A DNA stretch of 64,000 bases, taken from contig PZJY01000007.1 in assembly GCA_031472005.1 (NCBI GenBank), positions 1,178,001 to 1,242,000 on the forward strand, given 5' to 3'. Below the pieces are notes generated by a model that made no database searches, was not told where the DNA came from, and saw only the letters and a list, made by a program, of their open reading frames with translations. This document shows, piece after piece, positions 10,745-22,464 of this stretch. Position 1 is the stretch's first letter; each line of letters starts with the position of its first letter. The DNA is from Tetracladium setigerum (lineage: Eukaryota; Ascomycota; Leotiomycetes; Helotiales). The position numbers and the translations under genes were made by a program.

Positions 10745-12111
10745 TCCGATCGTAGGAACCGTGTAAGTCCTTTGACAATACTCGATTTTTGAGATTGGTA
10801 GGAGCGCTGGTGTTCGTCCGGACAAGGCTGTAGGCCTCAACGTCAACAAAAGGCAGCTTCGATTCTTCAAACGCCAGTATGACGGAGTCCCCGTGGGGTC
10901 GGTAGATTCAAATTAATCGCAAATACTTATCTCGTGATCATAGTTGTATGAAGGAAGTAACTCCAGCACGAAGTGCATCCGAGAAATCGAGATATGAGGG
11001 TCGGACGGCAACACCATGCATCCTTTGCAGCACAGCCTCAGCAAGGCTGTCTTGAGGGCGTCGAGGCTATTCCAAACTTGTCCCCATGACTGCAGATGCA
11101 CAGGTAGGTAGGTCGATAGCCCAAGGTCATAGGATTTGGCGAGATTCCTTTGCCCACCAAAGAAAGACTTCAACACTTTAAACATGAGATGTTCACTGCC
11201 CGGTAGGCATGTTGTCGTTGCTTGGATCGCTTCAGCGTGGGAGCGCGAGAAAGAGCCGAACAACACACGTTGGAGATATAACTCAGAACTCATGCACCTT
11301 CTTTCCTTCCTTTTCCGAAAAGGAAGGACTCCGGTTCTTTAACTCCACTAGGAATGTAGCTTTCACTCGTGGCTTTTCGGAGACAACTAATCCTCCAAGT
11401 TATCTTCCCATCTGGCAAGTGCACCTCGAAGGATCGAGGAGAACCATGTATCGACATATCTGCAACAATTCAAAGAAACTTCTGACCATCTGCAAGAAAT
11501 CGTATATATAATGGCAATACGTGTGTTCGCAATCATGTTTTCGGACTAGTATTAGGACTTCATCCACCTGCAGAACGAGGTTCGCAGTTACTTTATACAA
11601 AACGGACTCCGAATCTTGAGAATAGTATATCTCACTTGAGATCAACAACATAAACTTTGTGTCGAGTTGACCAGTGAAATCAAAATTAGATGACACGATT
11701 GTCAGGTTGCTGCACAATCCGAAGCCTAGAACGAAACCCCTTTCCTAAGTTCGCAGTCAGTCAAATCCGGCTATATGAGATATAAAAGGGATTGAAATAA
11801 GTAGACAGCAAATGAAACCTCCTGATCGAAAAATTGTGAAATTTGTTTTAGAGTTGAGAGAGAATGTTATCCTGTCAAGTGAAGTAAATAATCGAGTAGA
11901 GAGAGATCCATCTCTGTTGATTGGACGATAGGCCCACGCAAGGCTGAGAAGCAAAAAACTCCCACCATTCAGCCTCGTGCACAGGCCAACAAAATTATTG
12001 AAAGTTCTCGTCCTCAACTTTCCTTGCGACATCGTAGGAAGATTCTCCAAACCAAACATTTTTACAGTGTCACTCCATCACTCATACAATCGACTAAATC
12101 ACATATCCAAA
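10745..12111. other. Divergent intergenic region, pseudokinase / RRP1
   Basis: 1.37 kb between two divergent start codons. It carries one weak open frame (10913-11293, listed separately). Other frames at 11400-12059 are low-complexity or overlap the RRP1 promoter and are not called. No repeat or RNA gene recognised. Confidence 0.45.
10913..11293 (-). CDS. Doubtful hypothetical protein, 126 residues
   Basis: One open frame with its own ATG at 11293 (MSSELYLQRVLFGSFSR…) and stop at 10913, 168 bp upstream of the pseudokinase gene on the same strand. Composition is protein-like, but no domain or homologue is recognised. It may be a degraded neighbour, an upstream exon, or chance. Confidence 0.2.
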   Translation of the reverse strand: MSSELYLQRVLFGSFSRSHAEAIQATTTCLPGSEHLMFKVLKSFFGGQRNLAKSYDLGLSTYLPVHLQSWGQVWNSLDALKTALLRLCCKGCMVLPSDPHISISRMHFVLELLPSYNYDHEISICD

Positions 12112-12886
12112 ATGGCAGACGATATTCAGCAGACCCCCTTTGTGAAGCAGTTAGCTGCAAATGGTAAGTTTCAATCTACTTATAACTAAATATAAATATT
12201 TAACAACCACCCCCACCAGACCGCAAAACCCGCGACGCCGCTGTCTCATCCCTCAAAACCTACCTTTCCGGTCGCCGCACTCTTCCCCCCCTCGAGCTTC
12301 TCAAACTTCACAAAGGCCTCTTTTACTGCATGTGGATGTCCGACCGACCTCTCACCCAGCAAGCCCTCGCAAACTCGCTCGCCTCACTTGTCTCCGTCCT
12401 ACCCTCCGCAACCGTGATCCCTTTCCTCCGCGCCTTCTGGCAAACCATGGCGAGAGAATGGACCAATATCGATGTCTTGCGCATGGAGAAATTTCTGTTA
12501 GTTACAAGACGGTATCTGGCAGCGAGTTTTGAGGTGTTGAAGAAGAATGGATGGGATGAGGGGAGGTTAGTGAGATGATGGGGCTGTTGGGGGAGTATGG
12601 ACTTAATGTTGGGGAGATGAGAATCCCGAATGGGTTGAGGTATCATGTGGTTGATATTTATGTGGATGAGTTGGAGAAGGTGGGTGTCGTTGCTGAGGGG
12701 AAGGAAGTGGAGGAAGGGGTGTTGGAGAGGTTGTTGGTGCCGTTGAGGGAGCTGGCGAAGGGGAGTCCGACAAAGACTGTTAGGCAGAAAGCGAAGGAGG
12801 CTTTGGGGGATGAGAGGTTACCGGGTAATGAGAAGGTAGAGGTTGAGAAGGACGAGGAAGATGAGGGATGGCAAGGATTTGATTGA
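12112..12886 (+). CDS. RRP1: Ribosomal RNA processing protein 1 (Nop52 family)
   Basis: Nucleolar factor needed for pre-rRNA processing into the large-subunit RNAs. Exon 1 is 12112-12163 (MADDIQQTPFVKQLAAN) and exon 2 begins at 12220. The Nop52 core is plain: DRKTRDAAVSSLKTYL, LLKLHKGLFYCMWMSDRPL, TQQALANSLASL, IPFLRAFWQTMAREW, then NGLRYHVVDIYVDELEKV. The tail is acidic. Oddity: after …VLKKNGWDEG the frame shifts by minus one at the G run 12560-12563. Adding one G gives …DEGEVSEMMGLLGEYG, which matches the family. Expected length is about 258 residues, reasonable for fungal RRP1. It converges on the long-chain-base kinase gene. Confidence 0.87.
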
Positions 12887-13200
12887 AGTGGGAATCTGAG
12901 TTGTGCGACTCTATTTCTATTTCTGCTGCATAGACTGCATTCTCAATGCGCCAGGAACTGGGGAAAATGGTGTTTTGCAAGGCGTTCAGGTTAAAGGGAA
13001 AATATTATTTTGCAAAGACTATTGTATGCTAAGATTTCCAAGGAAAATGCTCGTCTCTTTCTTCCACTGGCTCGAATCTCATCTGCGCCGTGTTTGGGTA
13101 TCTCTATGACAAATCGAGCGAACTCTTTTTAGAGTAAGAAAAAAATAACGCCTGCCTACCAAGAACCAACAAAGCAACTAGAAAAGACAATATTTCATCT
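12887..13200. other. Convergent 3' intergenic region
   Basis: 314 bp between the stop codons of RRP1 (+) and the long-chain-base kinase (-). It presumably holds both 3' untranslated regions. Nothing else seen. Confidence 0.5.
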
Positions 13201-14916
13201 CTATGTGAACCCAGGAGTCTCATATAGATGTCCACTCTTGGATAGCACTGTTCCAAGCCCCTTGTGCACTTCAGCCTGGAAAGGCTGGAATGGTACTCGT
13301 TCTCCATCTATGCTGATGTATCCGTCGTCTTGGTTCTTGGGGATGATTCGGTAACCAAGAATCTTTCTATACCACACTCCTGGCATGTCAAAGAGTTTCC
13401 CTTTTTCAACATTGAGCATCATCTGAACGGACTTCATACGACCGACGTCGCCGTTGATACAAATGAGATCCATGTATCCGTCGTTGGGAAGTGCGGCTTG
13501 GAAGAAGTTGGCCTCGGCAGCCATGAAAGCCATCTGACATAACGTTAGACTCGCATTCGCAGGAAGAGCCAATCGTTTCAAAAATGAAGTGAGACTTACA
13601 TTTCCACAATAAAAGTTCCCAAGCTTGTCATATGGAACTAGCTCCCATCCTTCCGGTAATTTATCACCCACAGTTCCGTACCTCAAGGGAGGCAGGCCCT
13701 CCTCGCTCCCACTACTTGCCGATGCATCGTCTGCAAGGAGGTTCTTGTAGCCTCTTCTTTCGCTCGCTGGTTCGTGATTCTTTTGCTCGTTCTTGTGATG
13801 TTGCTTGATTCCCTCGCTGTCATCGATGGCGACCTTGATTGCAATATCACATGGATAGCACACCTCTGTGAGAAGTCGTATCAAGAAACCATATGTAAAC
13901 CTTTGCCCTCCCAACCACCGTAAATGCTCAGTAGCTAGATCAGATTCGGCTACAATGCCCACCGATTGTGACAAGAAACTCAATGTTCTGGTTTCTCCTT
14001 GGGTGATCGAAACTAAGTCCAACGGTGTTACAATACCTTTGATGATGGCCAGTGTTGCCACGGAAGTGCTGCCTGTTCCATTCAAGTTCCAACTCATCGC
14101 ATTTCCACTTCCACAAGGAATATTAACAACGGCAATTTTGGACAAGGCTTTCTTTGCATCTCTCCTCTTCCCAAGACCATTGAACACTTCATGCGGCAAG
14201 CCATCTCCCGAACAGGATGCCACCACATCGTAGTCGTCGATATCAAGCCTTGTCATGAGATCTACAGCTTCCCCACTATACGTAGTCTTGACCATATCGA
14301 AGGCGCAATTCGCAGCCTTCAACAAAGGTTCGACATCCCGGGAGTACCACTTCTCAGCGCCTCCTTTCCCAGCATGCGGATTGACCAGAACCATTATACG
14401 CTTCTTCTGCTGAGACTCCTTGTACGATCGATCCAATAGCCTTGCCGTCCATCGATTTGCCAACTCGACTTGCTGGTACTCAATTGGATACTTCACTTGT
14501 TCGGCGCGAACGGAGTCCTTGGAGGTGGGATGGGCATAACGGATAGTGAGCTCGGAATCGGAAACTTCGGCCCATAGGATATTGTAGAATGGGATTGCGC
14601 GAGTGTTAGCGGTTCCTATTGAATGCGCGTTAGAATTGGAAAACCGGATAGCCTGGATCGTCACTTGCTTGTCAAAAGACCGCAGCAATTGAGGCTGCCA
14701 TTCTTCTCGAACTCCTCATCTATGGCAAAGAATAAGCATCCCTGTTTGTCCCATGGTTTTTGCGCGAGACTTACCAAGTATAATGAGAGCATCGGTGCCC
14801 AGAGTCAACGATGCATCGCGTCCAACAGCTAAAGTTGAATCTATTGCGAAGGAACTGTCCCGCGGGTTGTCCTCCGACAATGGATTTGGGTCCACGAATG
14901 GGTTGTCTGGTGCCAT
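13201..14916 (-). CDS. LCB4: Sphingoid long-chain-base kinase (LCB4/LCB5, sphingosine kinase family)
   Basis: Phosphorylates sphingoid bases such as dihydrosphingosine and phytosphingosine, controlling the balance between ceramide precursors and long-chain-base phosphates. Four exons: 14916-14775, 14719-14681, 14615-13600, 13533-13201; 509 residues. The diacylglycerol-kinase-type catalytic domain shows NPHAGKGG (about 139-146), ATP-binding SGDGLPHEVFNG (about 196-207) and NIPCGSGNAMSWNL. The C-terminus has the DGYMDLICINGD and GYISIDGERVPF blocks of this family. A Ser-rich insertion near residue 310-340 is typical of fungal enzymes. Uncertain point: the donor of the second intron (GTCTTT after CTGCG) is weak. 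It was chosen because it alone keeps frame with the clear acceptor at 14616. Symbol by similarity; LCB4 and LCB5 cannot be told apart. Confidence 0.92.
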
Positions 14917-15663
14917 GTCGGTCGCTGTAAAGTTTTTATTTGTCTACTAGTATCATAAGAATGCTGGCATTTTCAGAAAGAGTATAGTTCTAGGGAAGGA
15001 GGCGGTCGTTGCATTTGTAGGTTGTATGGAAGCTCGGCAGGGCGACCGACCTTCGTCAGCGGGATCCCTTTTTTGAGACACCGGATTCCTGTTCTGGAGT
15101 TATCCGACGGGCCTAGTTGTACGAAGAATAATGGAAGTCAGCCCGAGAGGTGGAGACGAGTCGATTCGGCATTATATTGATAGTCGATTATTAAACAATT
15201 ATAATGAACATCGATTCGGATATTCACGTCAATAATTAATGATGATCTGACAAGTGCATTCTTCATGTCTTTTTGGTGCAAGCCGTGGGCAACCAAGGTC
15301 CCTCCTACCTTACTTCTTTCCTCCACATTCAACACTCACAGCATCTGTCCCTCATGCAGGAACACAGCTTAGTTCCAGAAGTTCAAAGTTTTGATTGAAT
15401 GCCCCTGGATCTAAATAACGCCTATTTTGGTTTTCTAGATCATTCATGCTCTGTACGCTCAAAACAAAGCTGTCGTCTTTGCGACTGACAGCGGGCATTG
15501 GGCAGTTCCGTTCGCTGGCTCGTAGCATCAGCTTCAGTCATACTCGTCAACATTAAATTTGGAAAGCATGCGCGTCTCCAAGTACACATCCCCTTTGATG
15601 CACCCTTCAAGTGTTTTTCCTTTGTCCATTTTCTGGCTGACAATCATCACATTCTCCATCCCC
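14917..15663. other. Intergenic region upstream of long-chain-base kinase
   Basis: 747 bp between the kinase start codon and the beta-COP stop codon (both minus strand). It contains the kinase promoter and the beta-COP 3' flank. An A/T-rich patch lies at about 15170-15240. No gene recognised. Confidence 0.5.
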
Positions 15664-18600
15664 TCAAATCTTGCTTAATCCTTTCAACGAGCCGAGGCTC
15701 AATGCGAGGCCTTGCGATCGACTGCGTATCCTAACGAATCCCGTGACTGGACCATCTTCACCTTCCTTTTCTATACTCAAATTCGCAAGAGCATCCTCAC
15801 CTGATGATCAAGTTAGCACGAGTTGGCAATTTTAATTTTAATATGAGCTTACCAAAGACGCTTTTTGCATAAAGGTTGGCGCTGAGAAATTGGCAATCAC
15901 CCTTCAATGATGCTTCAGGTGTCAAGCAGCTCATGTTGGTGGCTGCCATCAGCTGAGTGAGGAATTCACGTAAGGACTTGGCCTTGGAGTTGATATTGAC
16001 CTTGTTCTCCCATTCGAATTCGGTCCACATGGTTCGGAATTGGGTTTCTGAGCAAACAGCAGGTTGGATATAGTCCATAATATCAACGTGCACATCGTTC
16101 AAGATGACAACATTGTTTTCAGTGGAACTGGCACCATCGTACACCACATTTCCGAAGATCACACCAGTGTCTGTTGATGAAACCTTGATAGTAGTTTGGA
16201 CGTTTTGGAAGTCGTGAGGCCCAAGATTTTGAGTGGTTGGGCGCTCAACAACCTTCAAGTCTCCCAGGGTTGCAAATTCGACAGAGAGATTCTGAAGGGT
16301 GTCGGTTGTTTGGTTGACCAGTAATACGTCCAAAACAATGTCAAATTGGTGAACTTTGACATATGCCTCGACGTACACTGGATCCGAGAAACCAGTAAGT
16401 TGCACAACACGGCTGAGTTTAGAGGAGAGCTCCTCAACAGTCGCATCACCGCCCGTTGCTTTTTCGAGATCCAGTTCGATTTCATCAGCACCATCTCCAG
16501 CATTCTTCTTGGCCAATTGTCTGATGGAGAAGACATCATCAACTTGCACAGCTGTCTTCGCCTTCTCAACAGCCTCCTTGGCAGCTCGCTTCTTTTCCTC
16601 CACTTGAACCATATCGCGGAAGGCTTTGCGAGTATCATTAAGGAAGACCGTCTCCAGCTTCTTGTTTTGAGCGAACTCGGCAAGTGACCTCACACAAGAC
16701 ATAATTCTGTCAACGGAGTCTTCGTCAATGGGAGCCTTGACGAATTGAGATTGTCCAACGCGAATGATAGAAATCATGATCAACATAGCTTCAGCACGTA
16801 GGGCATTTGTCCGGGCCTTGTCCGACGAAATCTCGGAGTGGCGCATAACAAGTTTGGTGAGAGTAGAAGAGAGAACTGATGCGAGGTAGTAGTCGCCGTC
16901 GAGGATGAGTTGCCTGAGAGGTGGCTTTTGTGCTGCTTTGACGGCCTCTAGCTTGGCTGCCACAGCGGACTGACTTGTTAGAGCACTTTCCGTTGCATAA
17001 GTGCCGTCGGCAAGCACTCTTCGGGAGCCAGTGGGTGCTGATTTGGCGTGACCATTACCGTTGATCTCTTGATCTTTTGGTTCTTGGCCATCGGCAACCT
17101 CATCGAGAAGTCGTTGTTCAGAGGCCAGGATTGGGATCTCTCCCAAACTTGTTCGTATTCTCTTCCAGGCGTCTCTGATATCACTGGCTTCAAGAGAGTA
17201 TTCTCCAACAATCCAAAGCGCACCACGATAGACCTTTCCAGCCCGGACTTCGCTTAAAGTAGCGACTAAGCGCTCAACAATCTCAGCACGCAGTTTGGGG
17301 AACTTCTCAACCACCTCCTTCACAAAGTTGATCACGTCTACTGCAGACGAGCTGTTGAAATCGGCAATGAAATCCATCAAAAGTCCGACGACACTAGCAG
17401 CAACTTCCGAGAACTTGATGGCGCATTGATGAATGGAGTGGATAAGAAGTTGTCGATACTCGTTATTTTTCTCGTATTCCTGGTCCACGGTTTTCGACAA
17501 CTCTTTCTTCAAAAGTAGGACAACCTCCTCCACATTTTTGCTGGACACCATCTCCATTGCGATACTCAAAGCCTTTCTCCTAACATCGAGATCGGGGCTC
17601 GACAGAACCCTGAGAACTTCCATGGTGAGCTCATCCAAAACACCTTCATTCTTTTGCCGTAATTGATCTACGCGGTCAAGAACAATAAGCTTGACATTGT
17701 TGTCTGCCTCCTTGATGCTCAATTCAATAAATTTCGCTGCGGCAGCCTTGACAGCCACAGGGTTGCTTGTCAATGCGGTGAGAGAGGATGCGGCTTCATA
17801 GACTACTGTTGTTGCGCCAGCTTCAAGAAGATCGAAAATCAGACGCAGATAACGAGCCTAAAACGTTAGTATACTCCCGACAAAAGGTCTCGTAAGACAA
17901 ACCTTGTTCTGGGCGTTTTCCACCGCATCTTTCCGAATAAACTCCAATTCAACCAGTTGAAGGAGCTCCTCGGCGTTTGGAATGCCATCGAAAACGCCGT
18001 TCAAAAATTCCAGGGACTTCTCATGACTGATGCTGACAAGAGCTGCAAAAGCATTACGTTTGCAAGTGGCATCACTCTCGGTTTCCAAAAATGTGGCAAT
18101 CAACTCGGGGGCATCAGGAATGAGACTCTCGGAGTGTTGGAAAATCGATGCTACAGCAAAGACAGCATTCTTGCGGACATAGGCATGGCGATGCTCGAGG
18201 CACTGGCGAGCAGAGGACAGGAGGGGTTCGATGAGTTCGGGCTCTCGAAGCTTGGTCAGGAATCGCAGGGTATTTCCTCGAATATATTCGTTGGGATGGA
18301 GGAGATCATTTCGAATGCCGTTACTACAAAGTACATCAGTATTAGGAGCTGTAAACTGCAGAGCTGAGCAAATCTGGGGTACCGGCTTACCAGACCAAAA
18401 TCATCTCCTGCTTTAGTTTACCAGAGGCATCGAACTTTGGACAGATCTCGTAGTAGAAGTATAAGAGTTTCTTCAATGCCTTGTGCTTTGAGGGCATCAC
18501 AAATCGAATGATATGCATAAGTAGCTGTGGCATGGCATCACCATTCAGCATGATGGTGAGAATGCGCTTCATTGTTTCCACCTTGCTCTCATCTGTCCCT

Positions 18601-18695
18601 TTCTCCAACTGTGTGCGCAGGTCGGACATGCTGGGTACATCTGCTGCATTGTCCTGATGCACCATGCTATAGGACTGATCCAAGAAAGACGCCAT
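15664..18695 (-). CDS. SEC26: Coatomer subunit beta (beta-COP)
   Basis: Core subunit of the COPI coat that forms Golgi-to-ER and intra-Golgi vesicles. Four exons: 18695-18391, 18323-17903, 17857-15853, 15800-15664; 955 residues, the family's usual length, with no frame break. The N-terminal two-thirds is the adaptin-like alpha-solenoid (LLYFYYEICPKFD, NDLHPNEYIRGNTLRFL, YVRKNAVFAVASI). The C-terminal third is the coatomer beta appendage, including VYVEAYVKVHQFDIVLD and VVILNDVHVDIMDYIQPA. It ends VRIRSRSQGLALSLGSL. The start matches the conserved MASFLDQSYSMVHQD. Two introns use weak donors (GTTTGT after NAQNK; GTAAGC elsewhere). The gene is divergent from Mago nashi across a 514 bp shared promoter. 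Confidence 0.97.
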
Positions 18696-19209
18696 GTTTG
18701 CTGTGTTTTCGAGGCACACTGCAGCCAGGTGCTGTTGTGAATTCGAATATGGGAGGGGAGGGAGTTGTAGGAGTTGTGGAGACAGCAGCTGCGGACAGTT
18801 TCTGGGAGGTGTCTTTTACTCGAGAAATGGAGGGGCGGAACGGCAGATTGGTGAGGGCAATGGAAACCAAGTGCTTGCAGAGGGAGGTAGAGGTATGAGG
18901 AAGTCGAGATAAAGGTTGCGCATCTAGAGAGGTCGTGGGCAGCAGCAGGTTAATCGTCAGTCGTAAGTCGGCGGGCCAGGAGCCTTTCGTGTCCCCCTTC
19001 TGTGAATGCTGTTCAATTCGGTTGCGGGTCTGCCCAAGTGCCAAGTGCCAAGCCTCGCTCATTTTGTGGCCTGAGGCTGCGAAAAACACCCCGCCGACGG
19101 GCTGGCGCTGGCCTTGTCGCGACTCTGAAAGCTTCAAGATCCAGCAAACAATTTATTTAGTCTGAGAACGTCTAGCAGTTCACACACACCCTCCGACAAG
19201 TCAGACAAC
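18696..19209. promoter_or_regulatory. Divergent promoter region, SEC26 / Mago nashi
   Basis: 514 bp between two divergent start codons of constitutively needed genes, so it must serve as a bidirectional promoter. It is G/C-rich without a TATA box, as is common for housekeeping promoters. A local direct repeat, CCAAGTGCCAAGTGCCAAG, lies at about 19034-19052. Confidence 0.5.
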
Positions 19210-19980
19210 ATGGCTGCCTCCAACGAACCCTTCTATATCCGATACTAGTAAGTACCATTGTTTGTATTTACATACTTAAAAAAAAGCCATATGCTAAACT
19301 TCATGCCAGTTCGGGACATCAAGGTCGACATGGCCACGAATTCCTCGGTGGGCTGCCATTTCCAAATTGGACCTCCTCCTACAAACAAGCAAGCACGCAC
19401 ATTCTCTAACGATATCATTGCTAGAATTCGATTTCCGCGTCTTGGGCGATGGCAGGAGCGCCTCTGCCAGATATGCCAACAACTCCAATTACCGAAATGA
19501 TTCCCTCATCCGCAAAGAGAGTTCGTCCACAATGCACCCCTCCCCTCTGGATTTGAGCTGACCAGATACTCCTTCAGTGTGTGTTAGTTCTCTCATGGTA
19601 GACGAAATCAAGCGCATCATCAAGACAAGCGAAATCATGAAGTACGTCCATTGTGCAGGTACTCAATCGATCTAGCCGGCTTACACTCTCCCAGAGAAGA
19701 TGATGCAAAATGGCCCAGAAAAACAAAGATGGACGACAGGAACTCGAGATCCGAATGGGGAGCGAGCATATTTCTTTTGAGGTATAGATGTCATGGCCGT
19801 TTGCACTGCAAGATACCTACTGACCCGTCATGCCTTCAGACTGCCAAGATTGGCTCCCTCGTCGATGTCACCGAATCTCAAGATCCAGAAGGACTTCGTG
19901 TCTTTTACTACCTCGTTCAGGACCTCAAGGCACTCGTCTTCTCGCTGATTGCATTGCACTTCAAGATCAAGCCAATTTAG
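19210..19980 (+). CDS. mago: Mago nashi homologue, exon junction complex core
   Basis: Forms a heterodimer with Y14/RBM8 that locks eIF4A3 onto spliced mRNA; nuclear, affecting mRNA localisation and decay. Six exons: 19210-19247, 19310-19347, 19425-19520, 19578-19641, 19695-19781, 19840-19980. The protein reads MAASNEPFYIRYYSGHQG…HEFLEFDFRVLGDGR…ARYANNSNYRNDSLIRKE…LMVDEIKRIIKTSEIMKEDDAKWP…GRQELEIRMGSEHISFE…VFYYLVQDLKALVFSLI. It ends LHFKIKPI, as in Mago from animals and plants. Expected 154 residues. The first two exons are only 38 nt. Oddity: one base is missing in exon 5, at the A run 19719-19723 (WPRK-NKDGRQEL). A sixth A restores the conserved frame, so I treat this as an assembly error. 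Confidence 0.95.
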
Positions 19981-20606
19981 ACTGCTAGAGGATAATGGGG
20001 GCATGTATGCATGGAGTTTGGCGTTAATCTTTGGCCAAAAAGGATACCATAGACGTTTATTACGGTATTGGGTTTGAGAAGATTATCAAGGGGTTTGAGA
20101 GGCTCAATCTCTCGTATTCATTCAAACGGCTCAATGGTACCACATATCTTGATGGTGGATGAGAGCTTGGTGTATGGGTTCTCGCTTCGCTTGTGACAAT
20201 GTTTGCAACACCACTTGGAGTCAGATTGCAATGGATTCTACTGTACTGGTGTTCTTCTAGTTGGGAGATACACGTTTCGTTTTCATTTCACGGGTGAGGA
20301 AAGTTCCATAAAATGGGAATCGTTGATAGACGCAGCTAGGATTTACGTGGGGGAGTTTGGGGGACGGGACATGGGGAAGTTCCACAGGCATTTCTCGCTT
20401 CTAGCCCCGCCGCTTCAGGGAGGACAAGCATTTGAAGTCATCGCATCCCGACCTTTCATCTCCAATTCCATTGCCAGCGATTCAACAGTCAGAACAGCGG
20501 CTGTCATGTCTTTCTAATCTCCCTGCGCTTCTTCTTTCCTTCTACATCTGTATCAGTAAACCACCTTTCTCCATTCTAAGCCTGGCCGGCGCGGGCGCGA
20601 CCAAAT
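19981..20606. other. Intergenic region, Mago to GID4
   Basis: 626 bp between tandem plus-strand genes. It contains the Mago 3' flank and the GID4 promoter and leader. Small frames here are not convincing. Confidence 0.5.
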
Positions 20607-21737
20607 ATGCCCAATACCACGAGCAATGAGCAGATCGCAGCCTCATCATCTCACTCCTGTCCACCCGAAGACGAAAGCAGGTCAAATTGGAGGGATGTAG
20701 AAACGGGCCATTCGCACGACCAGACGATCGCATCCACACAAGAGGTGATCCAGCAGCCCACTCCCCCAGCGCAGGTGTCCCAACCTTCCGGCTCAGCGGG
20801 TTCATACATGATGGTGCAACAAGAGCGCAAACGAATGGATACCGAGGAGGACACTACCACGGCAGATATGCTGTCTCCCATGAGTACAGAGGGAGGAAAT
20901 AAGCCGGAGGAGCGCGAGCTGTCTGCTTTGGCTGCTCCAGATCTGGGTTCACCGTCGATGGGTTATGACTTCTCGAACATCAGGGTATGTGCCATCTCTC
21001 TCCAGTGCTCAGTGGATACAACCTTGTGTTGATCAGTTCGATAGCTCATTCCTTCCACACCGTCCTCCTTCTTGCGCACGGGGAGCAGATTCCATGGCAC
21101 CCAGCAATCCGAACGCCAAGTCTACGATGTACAGGTCGAGATCAAGCACGTTGATATGAGGGAGTCGTTTCTGTGTGGATATCTTCGCATTAAAGGTACG
21201 CACAAGCACATACTACGGGCAGTGATGGCCACGGCTACTTGCTAAATGAACATCTACAGGTCTCACGGAGGACCATCCCACACTCACAACATACTTCGAA
21301 GGCGAGATTATCGGATCCAAGTATACATTCCTCACCCAACACCAAGACTGGGGTTCGACGGACAAAGTAGACCTCCAACATTGGGGCAAGTTCTCCGCCT
21401 TCAGACCATTCCACAAAATGGCTCGCAAAGGCAACTTCCATATTCCCAAGTCGCCCAGCGAGAGAACATATTTATGAGGTGGAAGGAGCACTTCTTAGTT
21501 CCTGATCATCGAGTTAGGACGATCAGTGGTGCAAGCTTTGAGGGGTTCTACTATATCTGCTTTAATCAGATTAAGGGGAAGGTGGATGGGATCTATTTCC
21601 ACGCAAAGAGCGAGAAGTATGTCTTCATTCGGAAGTAACTGTTAGAGTGATAGACTAATCTGTGAAATAGGTTTCAACAGCTGGAGTTGACCCATGTGGA
21701 AGATCACGGTTGTTATCCTGCGCTAGAGTTCCGGTGA
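20607..21737 (+). CDS. GID4: GID complex substrate receptor Gid4/Vid24
   Basis: Receptor of the GID/CTLH E3 ubiquitin ligase. In yeast it binds N-terminal proline degrons of gluconeogenic enzymes (Fbp1, Icl1, Mdh2) and targets them for degradation when glucose returns. Exons: 20607-20984, 21045-21195, 21260-21616, 21671-21737. A disordered Ser/Pro/Glu-rich N-terminus of about 125 residues is followed by the beta-barrel: SSFLRTGSRFHGTQQSE, VQVEIKHVDMRESFLCGYL, RIKGLTEDHPTLTTYFEG, WKEHFLVPDHRV, TISGASFEGFYYICFNQI. It ends …THVEDHGCYPALEFR. Oddity: one base is missing at the T run 21471-21473. Restoring it gives RTYFMRWKEHF, matching the YIFMRWKE block of homologues. The acceptor at 21044 (GATAG) was chosen because it keeps the barrel in frame. 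Confidence 0.92.
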
Positions 21738-22464
21738 AATGGATGAGGGTTGCGGATATGAAATCAATCTTTTTGGGGGTGTGAGTGAACATAAGGACGC
21801 AGCCAGGATAGGCGATATACAGAAACCCTATATGAGAAGACGAGGAAAGTCTGAGGACAAGAGAGACCAAACGCATGCACGCTGGCTGCAATGGCGCAAC
21901 GGGTTATTATTTGATGAAATGGTTGTATAGAGTGGTTTGGCCCCAGGCTCGATCAGCGTTGCGATGATATTTGGGCGAATAAAGTGGACATACCGACTTT
22001 TGTAGTGGCGGATTGTATTTCCTTTGTCAATTCGTGGATAGTTGTATTCCAGAAGTGTCATGACATTCAAAGGTTCGGAGAGGTGTTTTGAGTATTTTGA
22101 AAAAGTGCCTTGCGGTAGATGAGTTGGTTATTCATTAGTTTCATTATTACAGTTACGGGAGGACTGTATCCATCACACGCGACCACCGGAGAATGAATGG
22201 ATTCAGATGTGCCAAGTTCAGGGTTCACGAAAAGGAAAGGGTGTGCCAGAAGTGGAGTGGGGTGCATCGCTCTTGCGTCTTACGGACCACGAGATTGATT
22301 CGCGTCTTCCACCCTCCCTCCTCGCTCCATTCCTCTCACCACACACCCTCGTGCTCATTTTGACCTCGATCCTCTTCAACAAGGATCCGTCCTAATCTCC
22401 TCCTCCAAAAGCCTTCGCAACTTCAAAGTAATCCCCATCTAAAAAGAATATATATAACACAACA
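21738..22464. other. Intergenic region, GID4 to DUF4870-like gene
   Basis: 727 bp between tandem plus-strand genes. A CT-rich stretch at about 22305-22440, just before the next start codon, resembles a fungal core promoter or transcription start region. No gene seen. Confidence 0.5.

Noticed and set aside
21031..21060. Frameshift at the second exon of GID4
   Set aside because: Explained by using the acceptor GATAG at 21044 instead of the ATCAG a few bases earlier; the frame is then continuous.
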